DNA of 48,968 nt from Bacteroidaceae bacterium. GTDB taxonomy: Bacteria; Bacteroidota; Bacteroidia; Bacteroidales; Bacteroidaceae. The position numbers were made by a program, and so were the translations under genes. Under the pieces are notes generated by a model. The model saw only the letters and a list, made by a program, of their open reading frames with translations. It searched no databases and was not told the origin of the DNA. The stretch covers positions 1 through 48,968 of the forward strand of contig JAGCFP010000072.1 of the NCBI GenBank assembly GCA_017650045.1, written 5' to 3'. Of the stretch, positions 1-6,677 are shown one piece after another (the first letter of the stretch is position 1; the number at the start of each line of letters is the position of its first letter).

Positions 1-231
1 CTGCAGGCCATCGGCTGCAGCCGCCGGTACCTCTCCACTGCAGAAAACCCGTTTCGGCTGCGGCTGCCACCAGTTGGCAGGCGCTGCGGCCCCGTGCGGT
101 CGCGGCTGCCGGCACCTCGCCACGCGCGCGGGTTCTCACGGCTGCAGCTTTTTCCATATTCCCCAGCCCGCAGGCCCCAGCGGCCGCGGCTGTTCACTTA
201 GCGTTACATTAATCCTAAAAAACAATAGCTT
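1..231. other. GC-rich non-coding stretch
   Basis: No convincing gene is seen here. The stretch is very GC-rich and built from recurring GGCTGC/GCAGCC words, in clear contrast to the AT-rich spacers in the rest of the window. It may be the 3' end or spacer of an accessory region that continues upstream of the window. No Bacteroidota promoter (TAnnTTTG) could be placed before the gene at 232. Confidence 0.5.
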
Positions 232-1260
232 ATGAATGGCTTAATCAACAATGACGGCAGCCTACTGGCTCGCTACAACAACGGGCTCCACGCCCAGTTT
301 CACCAACGTATGTACCAGCTCATCACGGCCGAAGACACCGCCGCGCTGAACCTCAGTGCCGACCTGCTCGCAGAGTGGCGCCGGCTGATCGACCTGGAGA
401 TCTCTATCAACCGCGAGGCGCAGGCCTATGTGGAAACCAAGCTCATGGAAGCCAAAGATGCCGAGCGCGACGCGCTCATCACCTATATCTTCGGCGTGAT
501 ACGCAGCCAGGTGGCAGCCCCCATAGCCTCACTCAGTGAGGCCGCCCGCAGGCTCGAGATAGCCATCCGCCCCTACACAGGGCTGCAGAAGGAGGCTTAT
601 GATGCCGAGAGCCTGCACATCATAGGCTTGCTGGAAGACTTTGCCAAGCCACAGCTGGCAGCCGACCTCGGCACGCTGGGCCTCAGCACCGTGGCGCAGC
701 AGCTGCAGCAGCTCAATGAGGAGTACATGGCCCTGCGCGTGAGCCGCACCGAGCAGCGCGCCGACCAGCAGCTGCCCCCATCGAGGGAGGTGCGCCCGCA
801 GACCGATGAGGCTTACTACACCGTGTGCCGCTACATAGAGGCCACCCACCTGCTGGGGGCCGAGCAGCTGAAGGCCACCATAGACACCCTGGTGCGCCGC
901 ATGAACCAGCTCATCTCAGAGCTGCGTGCCACCTACCGCCAGGGCCAGGCGCAGCGCAAGGGGCAGGCACAGGCAGGCACCTCGCAGGGCGGCGGCTCAT
1001 CGGCTGGAGGTGGCGGCAGCAGCACCGGCACCGATGGCGGACAAACGGGTACCGACGGCGACTCTACCCCTACCAACCCCGATGGTGGCGGCACCGATAC
1101 GGGCTCCGACGGTGGCAACACTGATACCGGCACAGGCACGGGCAGCACCGATACCGGCACCGACACTGGTGGCTCTGATACCGGCGGCACTGGCACTGGT
1201 GGCACCGACACCGGCGGCTCTGGCGGCAGCAACGAGAACCCCGATGGCGGCATTGGGTAA
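232..1260 (+). CDS. DUF6261 family protein with Gly/Thr/Asp-rich C-terminal tail
   Basis: The 342-residue product is mostly helical over residues 1-240. Its pattern (conserved LIDLEISINREA and ALITYIFGVIRSQ stretches, then ITxLxxR-type helices) matches what I know of DUF6261, a Bacteroidota family of unknown function. There is no signal peptide or membrane segment. Residues about 245-342 are a low-complexity tail of Gly, Ser, Thr and Asp in short TDTGG/SDTGG-type units, which family members do not normally need and which probably expands and contracts. The next genes downstream are a 40-residue peptide and a fimbrillin-like lipoprotein. DUF6261 genes are common near such surface-protein loci, so a role in a variable accessory locus is plausible but inferred. 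Other long reading frames across 825-1374 are by-products of the repetitive GC-rich sequence. Confidence 0.72.
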   Translation: MNGLINNDGSLLARYNNGLHAQFHQRMYQLITAEDTAALNLSADLLAEWRRLIDLEISINREAQAYVETKLMEAKDAERDALITYIFGVIRSQVAAPIASLSEAARRLEIAIRPYTGLQKEAYDAESLHIIGLLEDFAKPQLAADLGTLGLSTVAQQLQQLNEEYMALRVSRTEQRADQQLPPSREVRPQTDEAYYTVCRYIEATHLLGAEQLKATIDTLVRRMNQLISELRATYRQGQAQRKGQAQAGTSQGGGSSAGGGGSSTGTDGGQTGTDGDSTPTNPDGGGTDTGSDGGNTDTGTGTGSTDTGTDTGGSDTGGTGTGGTDTGGSGGSNENPDGGIG

Positions 1261-1302
1261 CTGAAACTTATTACTAACATTATAAATGAAAGGAACTGAA
1301 TT

Positions 1303-1425
1303 ATGAAAAAAGACCTTTATGAGGCACCCACGGTGCAAGTGATTGAAATGGAGGTGCAGGGCTCTCTGCTGCAAGCCTTGAGCGGCAACGACGATTTTGA
1401 AAACGGCGGCAACCCCTTCTCCTGA
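1303..1425 (+). CDS. 40-residue peptide of a Bacteroidota small-ORF type
   Basis: A short frame of 40 codons starts with MKKDLYEAPTVQVIEMEVQG and ends in SGNDDFENGGNPFS. It sits 42 bp after the DUF6261 gene and 34 bp before the lipoprotein gene, in the same direction. Peptides with the layout MKK-x-Y-x-xP-x-(hydrophobic)-EMExxGxLLxxS-(Asp/Asn/Gly tail) recur in Bacteroides and Prevotella next to fimbrillin-like or DUF6261 genes. I recognise the pattern from memory and know no function for it. It has no signal peptide. The coding call rests on the pattern and on the tight packing between two genes. Possible roles are a peptide cofactor, a leader, or a precursor peptide. None can be chosen from sequence alone. 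Confidence 0.6.
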   Translation: MKKDLYEAPTVQVIEMEVQGSLLQALSGNDDFENGGNPFS

Positions 1426-1459
1426 TGTCTAACGCTTAAACGAAGAAAGGATTCACAGT

Positions 1460-2950
1460 ATGAAAAACTTTAAGACTTTATTTGGCATGGCAGCCGTGGC
1501 TCTGATAGCCGCTGCCTGCACCAACGATGTAAGCGAGGTATTGGCCCCCGAGGCCCCGCAGCAGGGCATACCATTTGTGGCCACCCTGGCCCCGAAGTCC
1601 TTCAATGCCACCACCCGCACGCTGCTGACGGAGAACACCGACGGCACCATCAGCTCTGCCTGGCAGGTGGGTGACGAGATAACATTGAGGTACGGCACCG
1701 ATTACGCAACGGAATCCACCGCCACGGTGACGGAGGTGAAAGAAGACGGCAGCGCCACCATCGAGGCCACCTTAGAGAGTGGCATAACCGACGGTGATGA
1801 AGTGCTTCTTTGGTATGCACCTGGAAGTTTCGCTGACCAAGATGGTGAGCTGAGCAACAAGCTTGATCACCGTTTTGGTAGTGGGAAATTCAAAGTGACC
1901 GGTGGCGTGGCATCGCTTGACGGCAGTGTAACTATGAAGGCAAGTGGTTCCATCTTCAAGTTCACGCTGCAGGACTTAGGCGGCAATGTATTGAATGTAA
2001 AGGAGCTGACCATCAGCACCGAAGGTGTCGAACGTTCCTCCGTCACCCTTGCCTCTGCTGCCAGTTCATTCTACGTGGCCTTCGATGCTTTCGTGGCAGA
2101 AGATTCAGAAGTATGGTTCACTGCCACCGATGAATCAGACAATCCCTACATCGCCAAGGTCACTGCAACGAAAGACGTAGAAGCTGGCTACTACTACCAG
2201 TCCACGCTGAAGATGGCTACGCTGGGCGACCTGATGAACAGCGACGGCAGCTTCAGTGCAGGGGCAGAGGATGGCAAGACCCCTATCGGCGTGATAGCCT
2301 ACCTGGGCAACGATGCCACCGTGGAGAGCACAGAAGATGGTGGCGGCCACGGCCTGGTAATGGCTCTGGAGAACGCAGACGGTAATGTGAAATGGAGCAC
2401 CGACACAGAGACATGGCAGTTCGGTGAGAGTGCCGCAGTCACTAATGTTGAAGCCTTGCTGCGCACCACGGACGTGAGCGGCTACACCAACACCAAGACT
2501 TTGGTAGAGAAGACAGATGCCGGGGATCCCGAGGACCTATTTCCTGCAGCCTATTACGCATGGAACTATTCTGAAAAGCACTCTTCTGCTAAAGCCCCCG
2601 CAGGCACCACAGGCTGGTTCCTGCCAAGTGCGCAGCAATGGGTGAAGATGATGACAGGCCTGGGCGGCATGAGCGTGAGTGACATTAAATGGCTGTCATG
2701 GTTCGATAATAATCACACCGCTGCCGACAATTGGGAGGATGCCCTTAAGAAAGCCGGTGAGGACAACTATGACAGCATGACGGACGCTTACCTATGGTAC
2801 TGGTCGAGTTCCGAGTATAGCCAGCGCATCGCCGTGCACGTGGGTATCGACGCTACCCACACTGGCGGTGATTACGGTTTCCTCGTGGACTACGACGATA
2901 AGGACCGCACGAGTAGCCTCAGTCGCGTTCGTTCCGTCCTCGCCTTCTAA
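1460..2950 (+). CDS. Fimbrillin-like lipoprotein with C-terminal FGE/C-type-lectin-like domain, candidate DGR variable protein
   Basis: A 496-residue lipoprotein. Residues 1-20 are a signal peptide ending in the lipobox AAAC with the acylated Cys at 20, so it is probably shown on the outer surface. Residues about 35-250 resemble fimbrillin/Mfa-type adhesin domains (ATLAPKSFNATTRT start, WQVGDEITL motif). Residues about 375-496 form a DUF1566/Fib_succ_major-like domain: GWFLPSAQQW, then YWSSSEYS, then a closing RVRSVLAF. This domain has the C-type-lectin fold used by diversity-generating retroelement (DGR) targets. In the last 50 codons almost every codon is NNC or NNT, a few are NNG, and none ends in A, as expected if AAY codons in a template had been mutated at adenines. 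No reverse transcriptase or template repeat is present in the window. A non-diversifying relative of the same fold is the main alternative. Confidence 0.75.
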   Translation: MKNFKTLFGMAAVALIAAACTNDVSEVLAPEAPQQGIPFVATLAPKSFNATTRTLLTENTDGTISSAWQVGDEITLRYGTDYATESTATVTEVKEDGSATIEATLESGITDGDEVLLWYAPGSFADQDGELSNKLDHRFGSGKFKVTGGVASLDGSVTMKASGSIFKFTLQDLGGNVLNVKELTISTEGVERSSVTLASAASSFYVAFDAFVAEDSEVWFTATDESDNPYIAKVTATKDVEAGYYYQSTLKMATLGDLMNSDGSFSAGAEDGKTPIGVIAYLGNDATVESTEDGGGHGLVMALENADGNVKWSTDTETWQFGESAAVTNVEALLRTTDVSGYTNTKTLVEKTDAGDPEDLFPAAYYAWNYSEKHSSAKAPAGTTGWFLPSAQQWVKMMTGLGGMSVSDIKWLSWFDNNHTAADNWEDALKKAGEDNYDSMTDAYLWYWSSSEYSQRIAVHVGIDATHTGGDYGFLVDYDDKDRTSSLSRVRSVLAF

Positions 2951-2973
2951 GGCAGCCCCGGCACCCCGCCCAT

Positions 2974-3098
2974 CCGCTCATCCGGCAGTGGGCGCATCGC
3001 GGGCCCCTCGTCCCTCCGCTCATCCGGCAGTGGGCACATCGCGGGCCCCTCGTCCCCCCGCTCATCCGGCAGTGGGCGCATCGCGGGCCCTCGTCCCC
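2974..3098. repeat. Three tandem copies of a 42-bp GC-rich repeat
   Basis: The unit begins CCGCTCATCCGGCAGTGGGC and continues through GCGGGCCC to CTCGTCCC. Copies start at 2974, 3016 and 3058, differing at only a few bases. The array begins 24 bp after the stop codon of the lipoprotein gene. There are no spacers between copies, so it is not a CRISPR array. In the DGR interpretation it lies where cruciform or hairpin target elements are often found, but I cannot show that it has that role. Confidence 0.9.
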
Positions 3099-3191
3099 CG
3101 GGCGCACATAATTTGATAATCACGCAGCGGCTACCCCCCGGGCAGCCGCTGCCTGTTTCAAGTAAGATTCGGCACATTTCAGAAGGAATCT

Positions 3192-3222
3192 TTTGCTTTT
3201 TTCCATTTCATTCGTATATTTG
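3192..3222 (+). promoter_or_regulatory. Bacteroidota-type promoter for the MNT/HEPN pair
   Basis: TTTG (3192-3195), a 19-bp spacer, then TATATTTG (3215-3222), a perfect TAnnTTTG -7 element. Transcription would begin near 3229, which rules out the in-frame ATG at 3113 and supports the start at 3257. Confidence 0.75.
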
Positions 3223-3256
3223 CGGTGAAATAAATAGATATAGAAAGAGACGAAGA

Positions 3257-3571
3257 ATGAGAAGTAAGGCGATAATCAATAGCATCAGCAAAGCTATACA
3301 CAAGCAGGAGCCTGGAGCCACTGCTATTCTCTATGGCTCTCAGGCCAGAGGGGATGCTATGCCCGATAGCGACATTGATCTATTGATTTTGCTGGATGGT
3401 GAGCAGTTGTCTGATGAGCGCCAAGATAGAGTGGTCTCTCCACTTTATGATATAGAATGGGAAACGGGCGTTCAGATCAGTCCTATGGTGATGCTTAGAA
3501 AAACATGGGAGAATCGCCCCTTCAAGACTCCTTTCTATGTAAACGTTATCAATGAAGGCATTGAGATATGA
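3257..3571 (+). CDS. mntA: MNT-domain nucleotidyltransferase antitoxin
   Basis: A 104-residue minimal nucleotidyltransferase. The active-site signature GSQARGDAMPDSDID fits GSx10DxD, with Gly27-Ser28 and the metal-binding pair Asp39/Asp41. In characterised MNT/HEPN modules the MNT protein adds AMP residues to its HEPN partner near the RNase site and so neutralises it. That role is inferred here from family and neighbour. The start is set by the promoter at 3192-3222. The open frame extends upstream to 3113 but that stretch lies before the predicted transcription start. The stop overlaps the next start by four bases (ATGA), which indicates translational coupling. Genes of this pair are often horizontally acquired, and this one sits beside another accessory block. 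Confidence 0.85.
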   Translation: MRSKAIINSISKAIHKQEPGATAILYGSQARGDAMPDSDIDLLILLDGEQLSDERQDRVVSPLYDIEWETGVQISPMVMLRKTWENRPFKTPFYVNVINEGIEI

Positions 3572-3975
3572 AAGAGAGAATGGATGAAAACAGTAAGCTG
3601 CAGCTGATTCAATATCGCATTGAACGTGCCGAGGAGACCCTGAAGGAAGCTGATGTGATGAATAGAGAGGCTTTTTATAATGCGGCGATGAATCGGCTTT
3701 ACTATGCCTGTTTCTATGCAACGATGGCTTTACTGCTGAAACATGACATCTATACTACCACACATGCAGGTGTTAAGACAATGCTTGGACTTCATTTTGT
3801 GGCAAAAGGCATCTTGTCTAAAGAAGATGGAAAGACTTTCAATCGGCTGTTTGAGATTCGCCACAGCAGTGATTATGATGATTTCGTCTATTGCGATAAG
3901 GAGATGGTAGATACATTCTATCCTAAGGCTGAGCAGTTTATTTCTGCAGTAAAGCAGTTAGTGAAGGTAAACTGA
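3568..3975 (+). CDS. hepT: HEPN-domain RNase toxin
   Basis: A 135-residue all-helical HEPN protein of the COG1895 type. Landmarks are the N-terminal helix with AMNRLYYACFYATMALL (about residues 40-56) and the C-terminal RLFEIRHSSDYDDF. Arg93 and His99 fit the Rx4-6H RNase motif, followed by the DYDD segment found in members that are AMPylated by their MNT partner. The start overlaps the MNT stop by ATGA. It is expected to cleave cellular RNA when not modified, either as a growth-arrest toxin or in phage defence. The activity is known for the family and not shown here. A strong terminator hairpin follows at 4026-4055. Confidence 0.83.
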   Translation: MKERMDENSKLQLIQYRIERAEETLKEADVMNREAFYNAAMNRLYYACFYATMALLLKHDIYTTTHAGVKTMLGLHFVAKGILSKEDGKTFNRLFEIRHSSDYDDFVYCDKEMVDTFYPKAEQFISAVKQLVKVN

Positions 3976-4025
3976 TGAGCCCCGCTGCGGCCACACCGGC
4001 GTAGCAGCCGCGGCAGCAAAAAGTA

Positions 4026-4055
4026 GGGGAGAGGTTCCGGCTGGAACCTCTCCCC
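4026..4055. terminator. Bidirectional terminator between hepT and galK
   Basis: A perfect 13-bp stem (4026-4038 with 4043-4055) and a GGCT loop lie between convergent genes. An A-run at 4018-4022 gives a T-tract for the minus strand; on the plus strand the stem is followed by TTATT. Confidence 0.85.
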
Positions 4056-4081
4056 TTATTGCGCTGTACGGATCTACTGGC

Positions 4082-5236
4082 TCAGTCCAGGCGGCGGGCA
4101 CCGTCGGCTATCACCACGTCGTAGATCTTGGCTATCTTGCGGTATTTCTCATAATACTGCTTACGCACCTGCTCCACGAAGGTGCTGTAGAGCTCTTCCT
4201 TCACCAGGTTTATGGTGCATCCGCCGAAGCCTCCGCCCATGACGCGTGAACCGGTGACGCCGCAGTCGAAGGCTACATCGTTCAGGAAGTCCAGTTCTTC
4301 GCAGCTCACCTCGTAGAGGCGGCTCATGCCTTGGTGGGTCTCGTACATCTTCTGGCCCACGGTCTCGTAGTCATCGTGCTCCAGTGCGTCGCAGACGTCG
4401 AGCACGCGCTGAATCTCATCGATGACGTACTGTGCGCGCATGTAGTCTTCCTGGCTCACTGCCTCTTTCACCTCTGCCAGCATCTCAGGGTTGGCATCGC
4501 GCAGGAAGTGCACCTCCGGGTGCAGCTTCTGGATGGCGGCCACCACGTTCTCGCAGCTCTGGCGGCGCTGGTTGTAGGCGCTGCTGGCCAGCTCATGCTT
4601 CACCACAGAGTCTACCAGCACCAGGCGGTAGCCCTTAGGCTCGAAGTGGAAGTACTGGTACTCCAGCGAGCGGCAGTCGAGGCGAATGAGGTGGTTTTTC
4701 TTTCCAAATACAGACGCGAACTGGTCCATGATGCCGCACTTCACGCCGCAGTAGTTGTGCTCAGTGGCTTGGCCCACCTTGGCCAGTTCAAACTTGTCGA
4801 TCTTATTGTTTCCGAAGAGGTCGTTCAGGGCATAGGCGTAGGTACTCTCCAGCGCGGCAGATGATGACATGCCTGCTCCGAGTGGCACATCGCCTGCGAA
4901 GGCAGTGTTGAAGCCCTTCACCTCGACGCCGCGCTTTATCATCTCGCGGCAGACTCCAAAGATGTAGCGTGCCCAGCTGGTGCGTGGGGCGTCTTCTTCG
5001 TTGAGTCCAAACTCTACCATGTCTTTCATGGTAATGGAGTATGCCTTCACCTTGTCGGTGCCGTTGGGTTTCAGTTCGGCCATGATGCCCTTGTCCACTG
5101 CGCCGGGGAAGACGAAGCCTCCGTTATAGTCGGTGTGCTCGCCGATGAGGTTGATGCGCCCGGGTGAGGTGTAAATGGCACCGGTGCTTCCGTCAAAATG
5201 CTTGATGAAGCGACTTCTTACGTATTCTATATCCAT
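4082..5236 (-). CDS. galK: Galactokinase
   Basis: ATP-dependent phosphorylation of alpha-D-galactose to galactose-1-phosphate, the first committed step of the Leloir pathway, in the cytoplasm. The 384-residue length is normal for GalK. It carries the GHMP-kinase signatures: the galactokinase motif GRINLIGEHTDYN at residues 26-38, the phosphate-binding loop PLGAGMSSSAALE at 118-130, the putative catalytic Asp171 in CGIMDQFAS, and the C-terminal GGGFGGC motif near residue 346. It is the last of three minus-strand galactose genes (mutarotase, transporter, kinase). No galT or galE is in the window. A terminator-like hairpin with a T-run lies just upstream of the start (5257-5294), so its expression may depend on read-through. 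Confidence 0.97.
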   Translation of the reverse strand: MDIEYVRSRFIKHFDGSTGAIYTSPGRINLIGEHTDYNGGFVFPGAVDKGIMAELKPNGTDKVKAYSITMKDMVEFGLNEEDAPRTSWARYIFGVCREMIKRGVEVKGFNTAFAGDVPLGAGMSSSAALESTYAYALNDLFGNNKIDKFELAKVGQATEHNYCGVKCGIMDQFASVFGKKNHLIRLDCRSLEYQYFHFEPKGYRLVLVDSVVKHELASSAYNQRRQSCENVVAAIQKLHPEVHFLRDANPEMLAEVKEAVSQEDYMRAQYVIDEIQRVLDVCDALEHDDYETVGQKMYETHQGMSRLYEVSCEELDFLNDVAFDCGVTGSRVMGGGFGGCTINLVKEELYSTFVEQVRKQYYEKYRKIAKIYDVVIADGARRLD

Positions 5237-5256
5237 TGTCGGTTAGTTTAATTGGG

Positions 5257-5294
5257 AAAAAAGAGCATCGGGGGCGATGGGCTCCCCGATGCTC
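5257..5294 (-). terminator. Intrinsic terminator or attenuator between the sugar transporter gene and galK
   Basis: On the minus strand an 11-bp perfect stem (arms 5284-5294 and 5263-5273, 10-nt loop) is followed directly by six T residues. It ends about 20 bp before the galK start. It looks like a full rho-independent terminator lying inside what otherwise appears to be an operon. Confidence 0.75.
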
Positions 5295-5306
5295 AGGGGA
5301 AAAAGA

Positions 5307-6632
5307 TTAGTCAACTTTGATGTCCTTGTTCACGTTCTTACTGCCGATGAGGGCGTAGAAGATCATGTAGGCCAGCACGGCGATCACGATCACGTAGCTG
5401 ATGCGCAGTGAACCCATGGTGGTGCCTACGATAGAGTTCTGGATCAATGGCAGGATGCCACCACCTACAACCATCATCATGAAGATGCCGGATGCCTTCT
5501 CGGTGTACTTGCCCAGACCCTCGGTGGCCAGGTTGAAGATGCAACCCCACATGATGGAGGTGCACAGACCCATCAGCACCAGGAATACGGTGAACAGTGG
5601 CACGTTATTAACGGCGAATGAACCGTTGCTGAAGCCTACCATAGATACGCCGGTGGTAGCAGGCACTACCATAGAGATGAGTACCAGCACGATGCCTACG
5701 CATGACACGGTGAGCAGCTGTGCGCGGCTGGAGATCTTACCGCTGATGAAGCCAGAGGTGAGACGGCCTACCAGCATCAGCAGCCAGTAGAGACCGGTCA
5801 TACCACCGATGATGGCGGCAGCGTTGGCAGAGTTGGCAGGATCGAAGAGGTTGAAGTTCACTTCCTTGCCCAGGAAGTTACCGAAGGTGTTAGGGATACC
5901 CACTTCCATACCTACGTAGCAGAAGATGGCGATGGCGCCCAGCACGAAGTGACGGAAGCTCCAAGGACTGTGCTCATCCTTCACGGCTGCTACCTCAACC
6001 TTCTGCTGACGTGGCTCCTGAATCTTGGCAAAGTAGATCACGATGAATGCTACCACGAAGATGGCGATGGCGCCGAAGAGCATCGGGCTCACTTCAGAAA
6101 TCGTGGTGCTCTTGGTGATGGCACCTACGTAGGCACCTACCATGATAGGAGCGATGGTTCCGGCGAAAGAGTTGCAGGCACCACCGAGCTGCAGCAGCTG
6201 GTTACCCTTGGTACCGCCACCACCGATGAGGTTCAGCATAGGGTTAACCACGGTGTTCAGCATACATACGCAGAGACCGCAAACGAAGGCACCCAGCAGG
6301 TAGATGCTGAAGCCGGGAACGCCAGTGCTGAAGCCAGAGGCGTACTGGATGAGCAGACCTACGATACCTACGGCGATGGCAATCAGCGCAGTCTTCTTGT
6401 AGCCAACCTTAGTCAGCATGTTACCGGCTGGAATACCCATGAAGAGGTAAGCCAGGAAGTTCATAAAGTTACCCATGAAGCCGAGGGCAGGATTGTTGCC
6501 CACTGCATCGTCCATGGTCCAGATGTTACCTACAGGCGCAGCCATGTTAGTAACGAATGCAATCATTGCGAAGAGGAAGAACATGGTAATAATGGCTACC
6601 ATGCTACCGCTTTTTTTCTGTTCTTGTGCCAT
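5307..6632 (-). CDS. gluP: MFS sugar transporter of the FHS (GluP/FucP) type, probable galactose/glucose permease
   Basis: A 441-residue major facilitator protein with about 12 predicted membrane segments. The first spans residues 10-30 and a hydrophilic central loop lies near residues 205-225 (the QEPRQQKVEVAAVKDE stretch), as usual between the two six-helix halves. Sequence character (FLFMIAFVTNMAAPVG start, NPMLNLIGGGGTKGNQLL, ACNSFAGTIAPIMVGAYVG) fits the fucose/glucose/galactose:H+ symporter branch. Placement between galM and galK argues for galactose, perhaps with glucose, as substrate. That is inferred from context, and the gene symbol is provisional. The gap to galM is 45 bp, and a terminator-like hairpin separates it from galK. 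Confidence 0.85.
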   Translation of the reverse strand: MAQEQKKSGSMVAIITMFFLFAMIAFVTNMAAPVGNIWTMDDAVGNNPALGFMGNFMNFLAYLFMGIPAGNMLTKVGYKKTALIAIAVGIVGLLIQYASGFSTGVPGFSIYLLGAFVCGLCVCMLNTVVNPMLNLIGGGGTKGNQLLQLGGACNSFAGTIAPIMVGAYVGAITKSTTISEVSPMLFGAIAIFVVAFIVIYFAKIQEPRQQKVEVAAVKDEHSPWSFRHFVLGAIAIFCYVGMEVGIPNTFGNFLGKEVNFNLFDPANSANAAAIIGGMTGLYWLLMLVGRLTSGFISGKISSRAQLLTVSCVGIVLVLISMVVPATTGVSMVGFSNGSFAVNNVPLFTVFLVLMGLCTSIMWGCIFNLATEGLGKYTEKASGIFMMMVVGGGILPLIQNSIVGTTMGSLRISYVIVIAVLAYMIFYALIGSKNVNKDIKVD

Positions 6633-6677
6633 AATTTTTTGTTTTTAAATGTTTATATTAAAGTTAAATTCTCATCA

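Noticed and set aside
1-231. DGR template repeat or reverse-transcriptase end
   Set aside because: The sequence does not resemble the variable region at 2795-2950 and contains no coding stretch with reverse-transcriptase motifs.
825-1374. Extra overlapping genes opposite or out of frame with the DUF6261 tail
   Set aside because: Several long frames arise from the GC-rich repeats, with Pro/Ala/Arg-only composition and no homology.
2974-3098. CRISPR array
   Set aside because: The 42-bp units are contiguous, without spacers, and no cas genes lie nearby.
3113-3256. Longer N-terminus for the MNT protein from the ATG at 3113
   Set aside because: The promoter at 3192-3222 starts transcription after that ATG, and the added residues do not fit the family.
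4331-4864. Plus-strand gene opposite galK
   Set aside because: A long frame exists but is the antisense of conserved GalK codons and has no promoter or recognisable domain.
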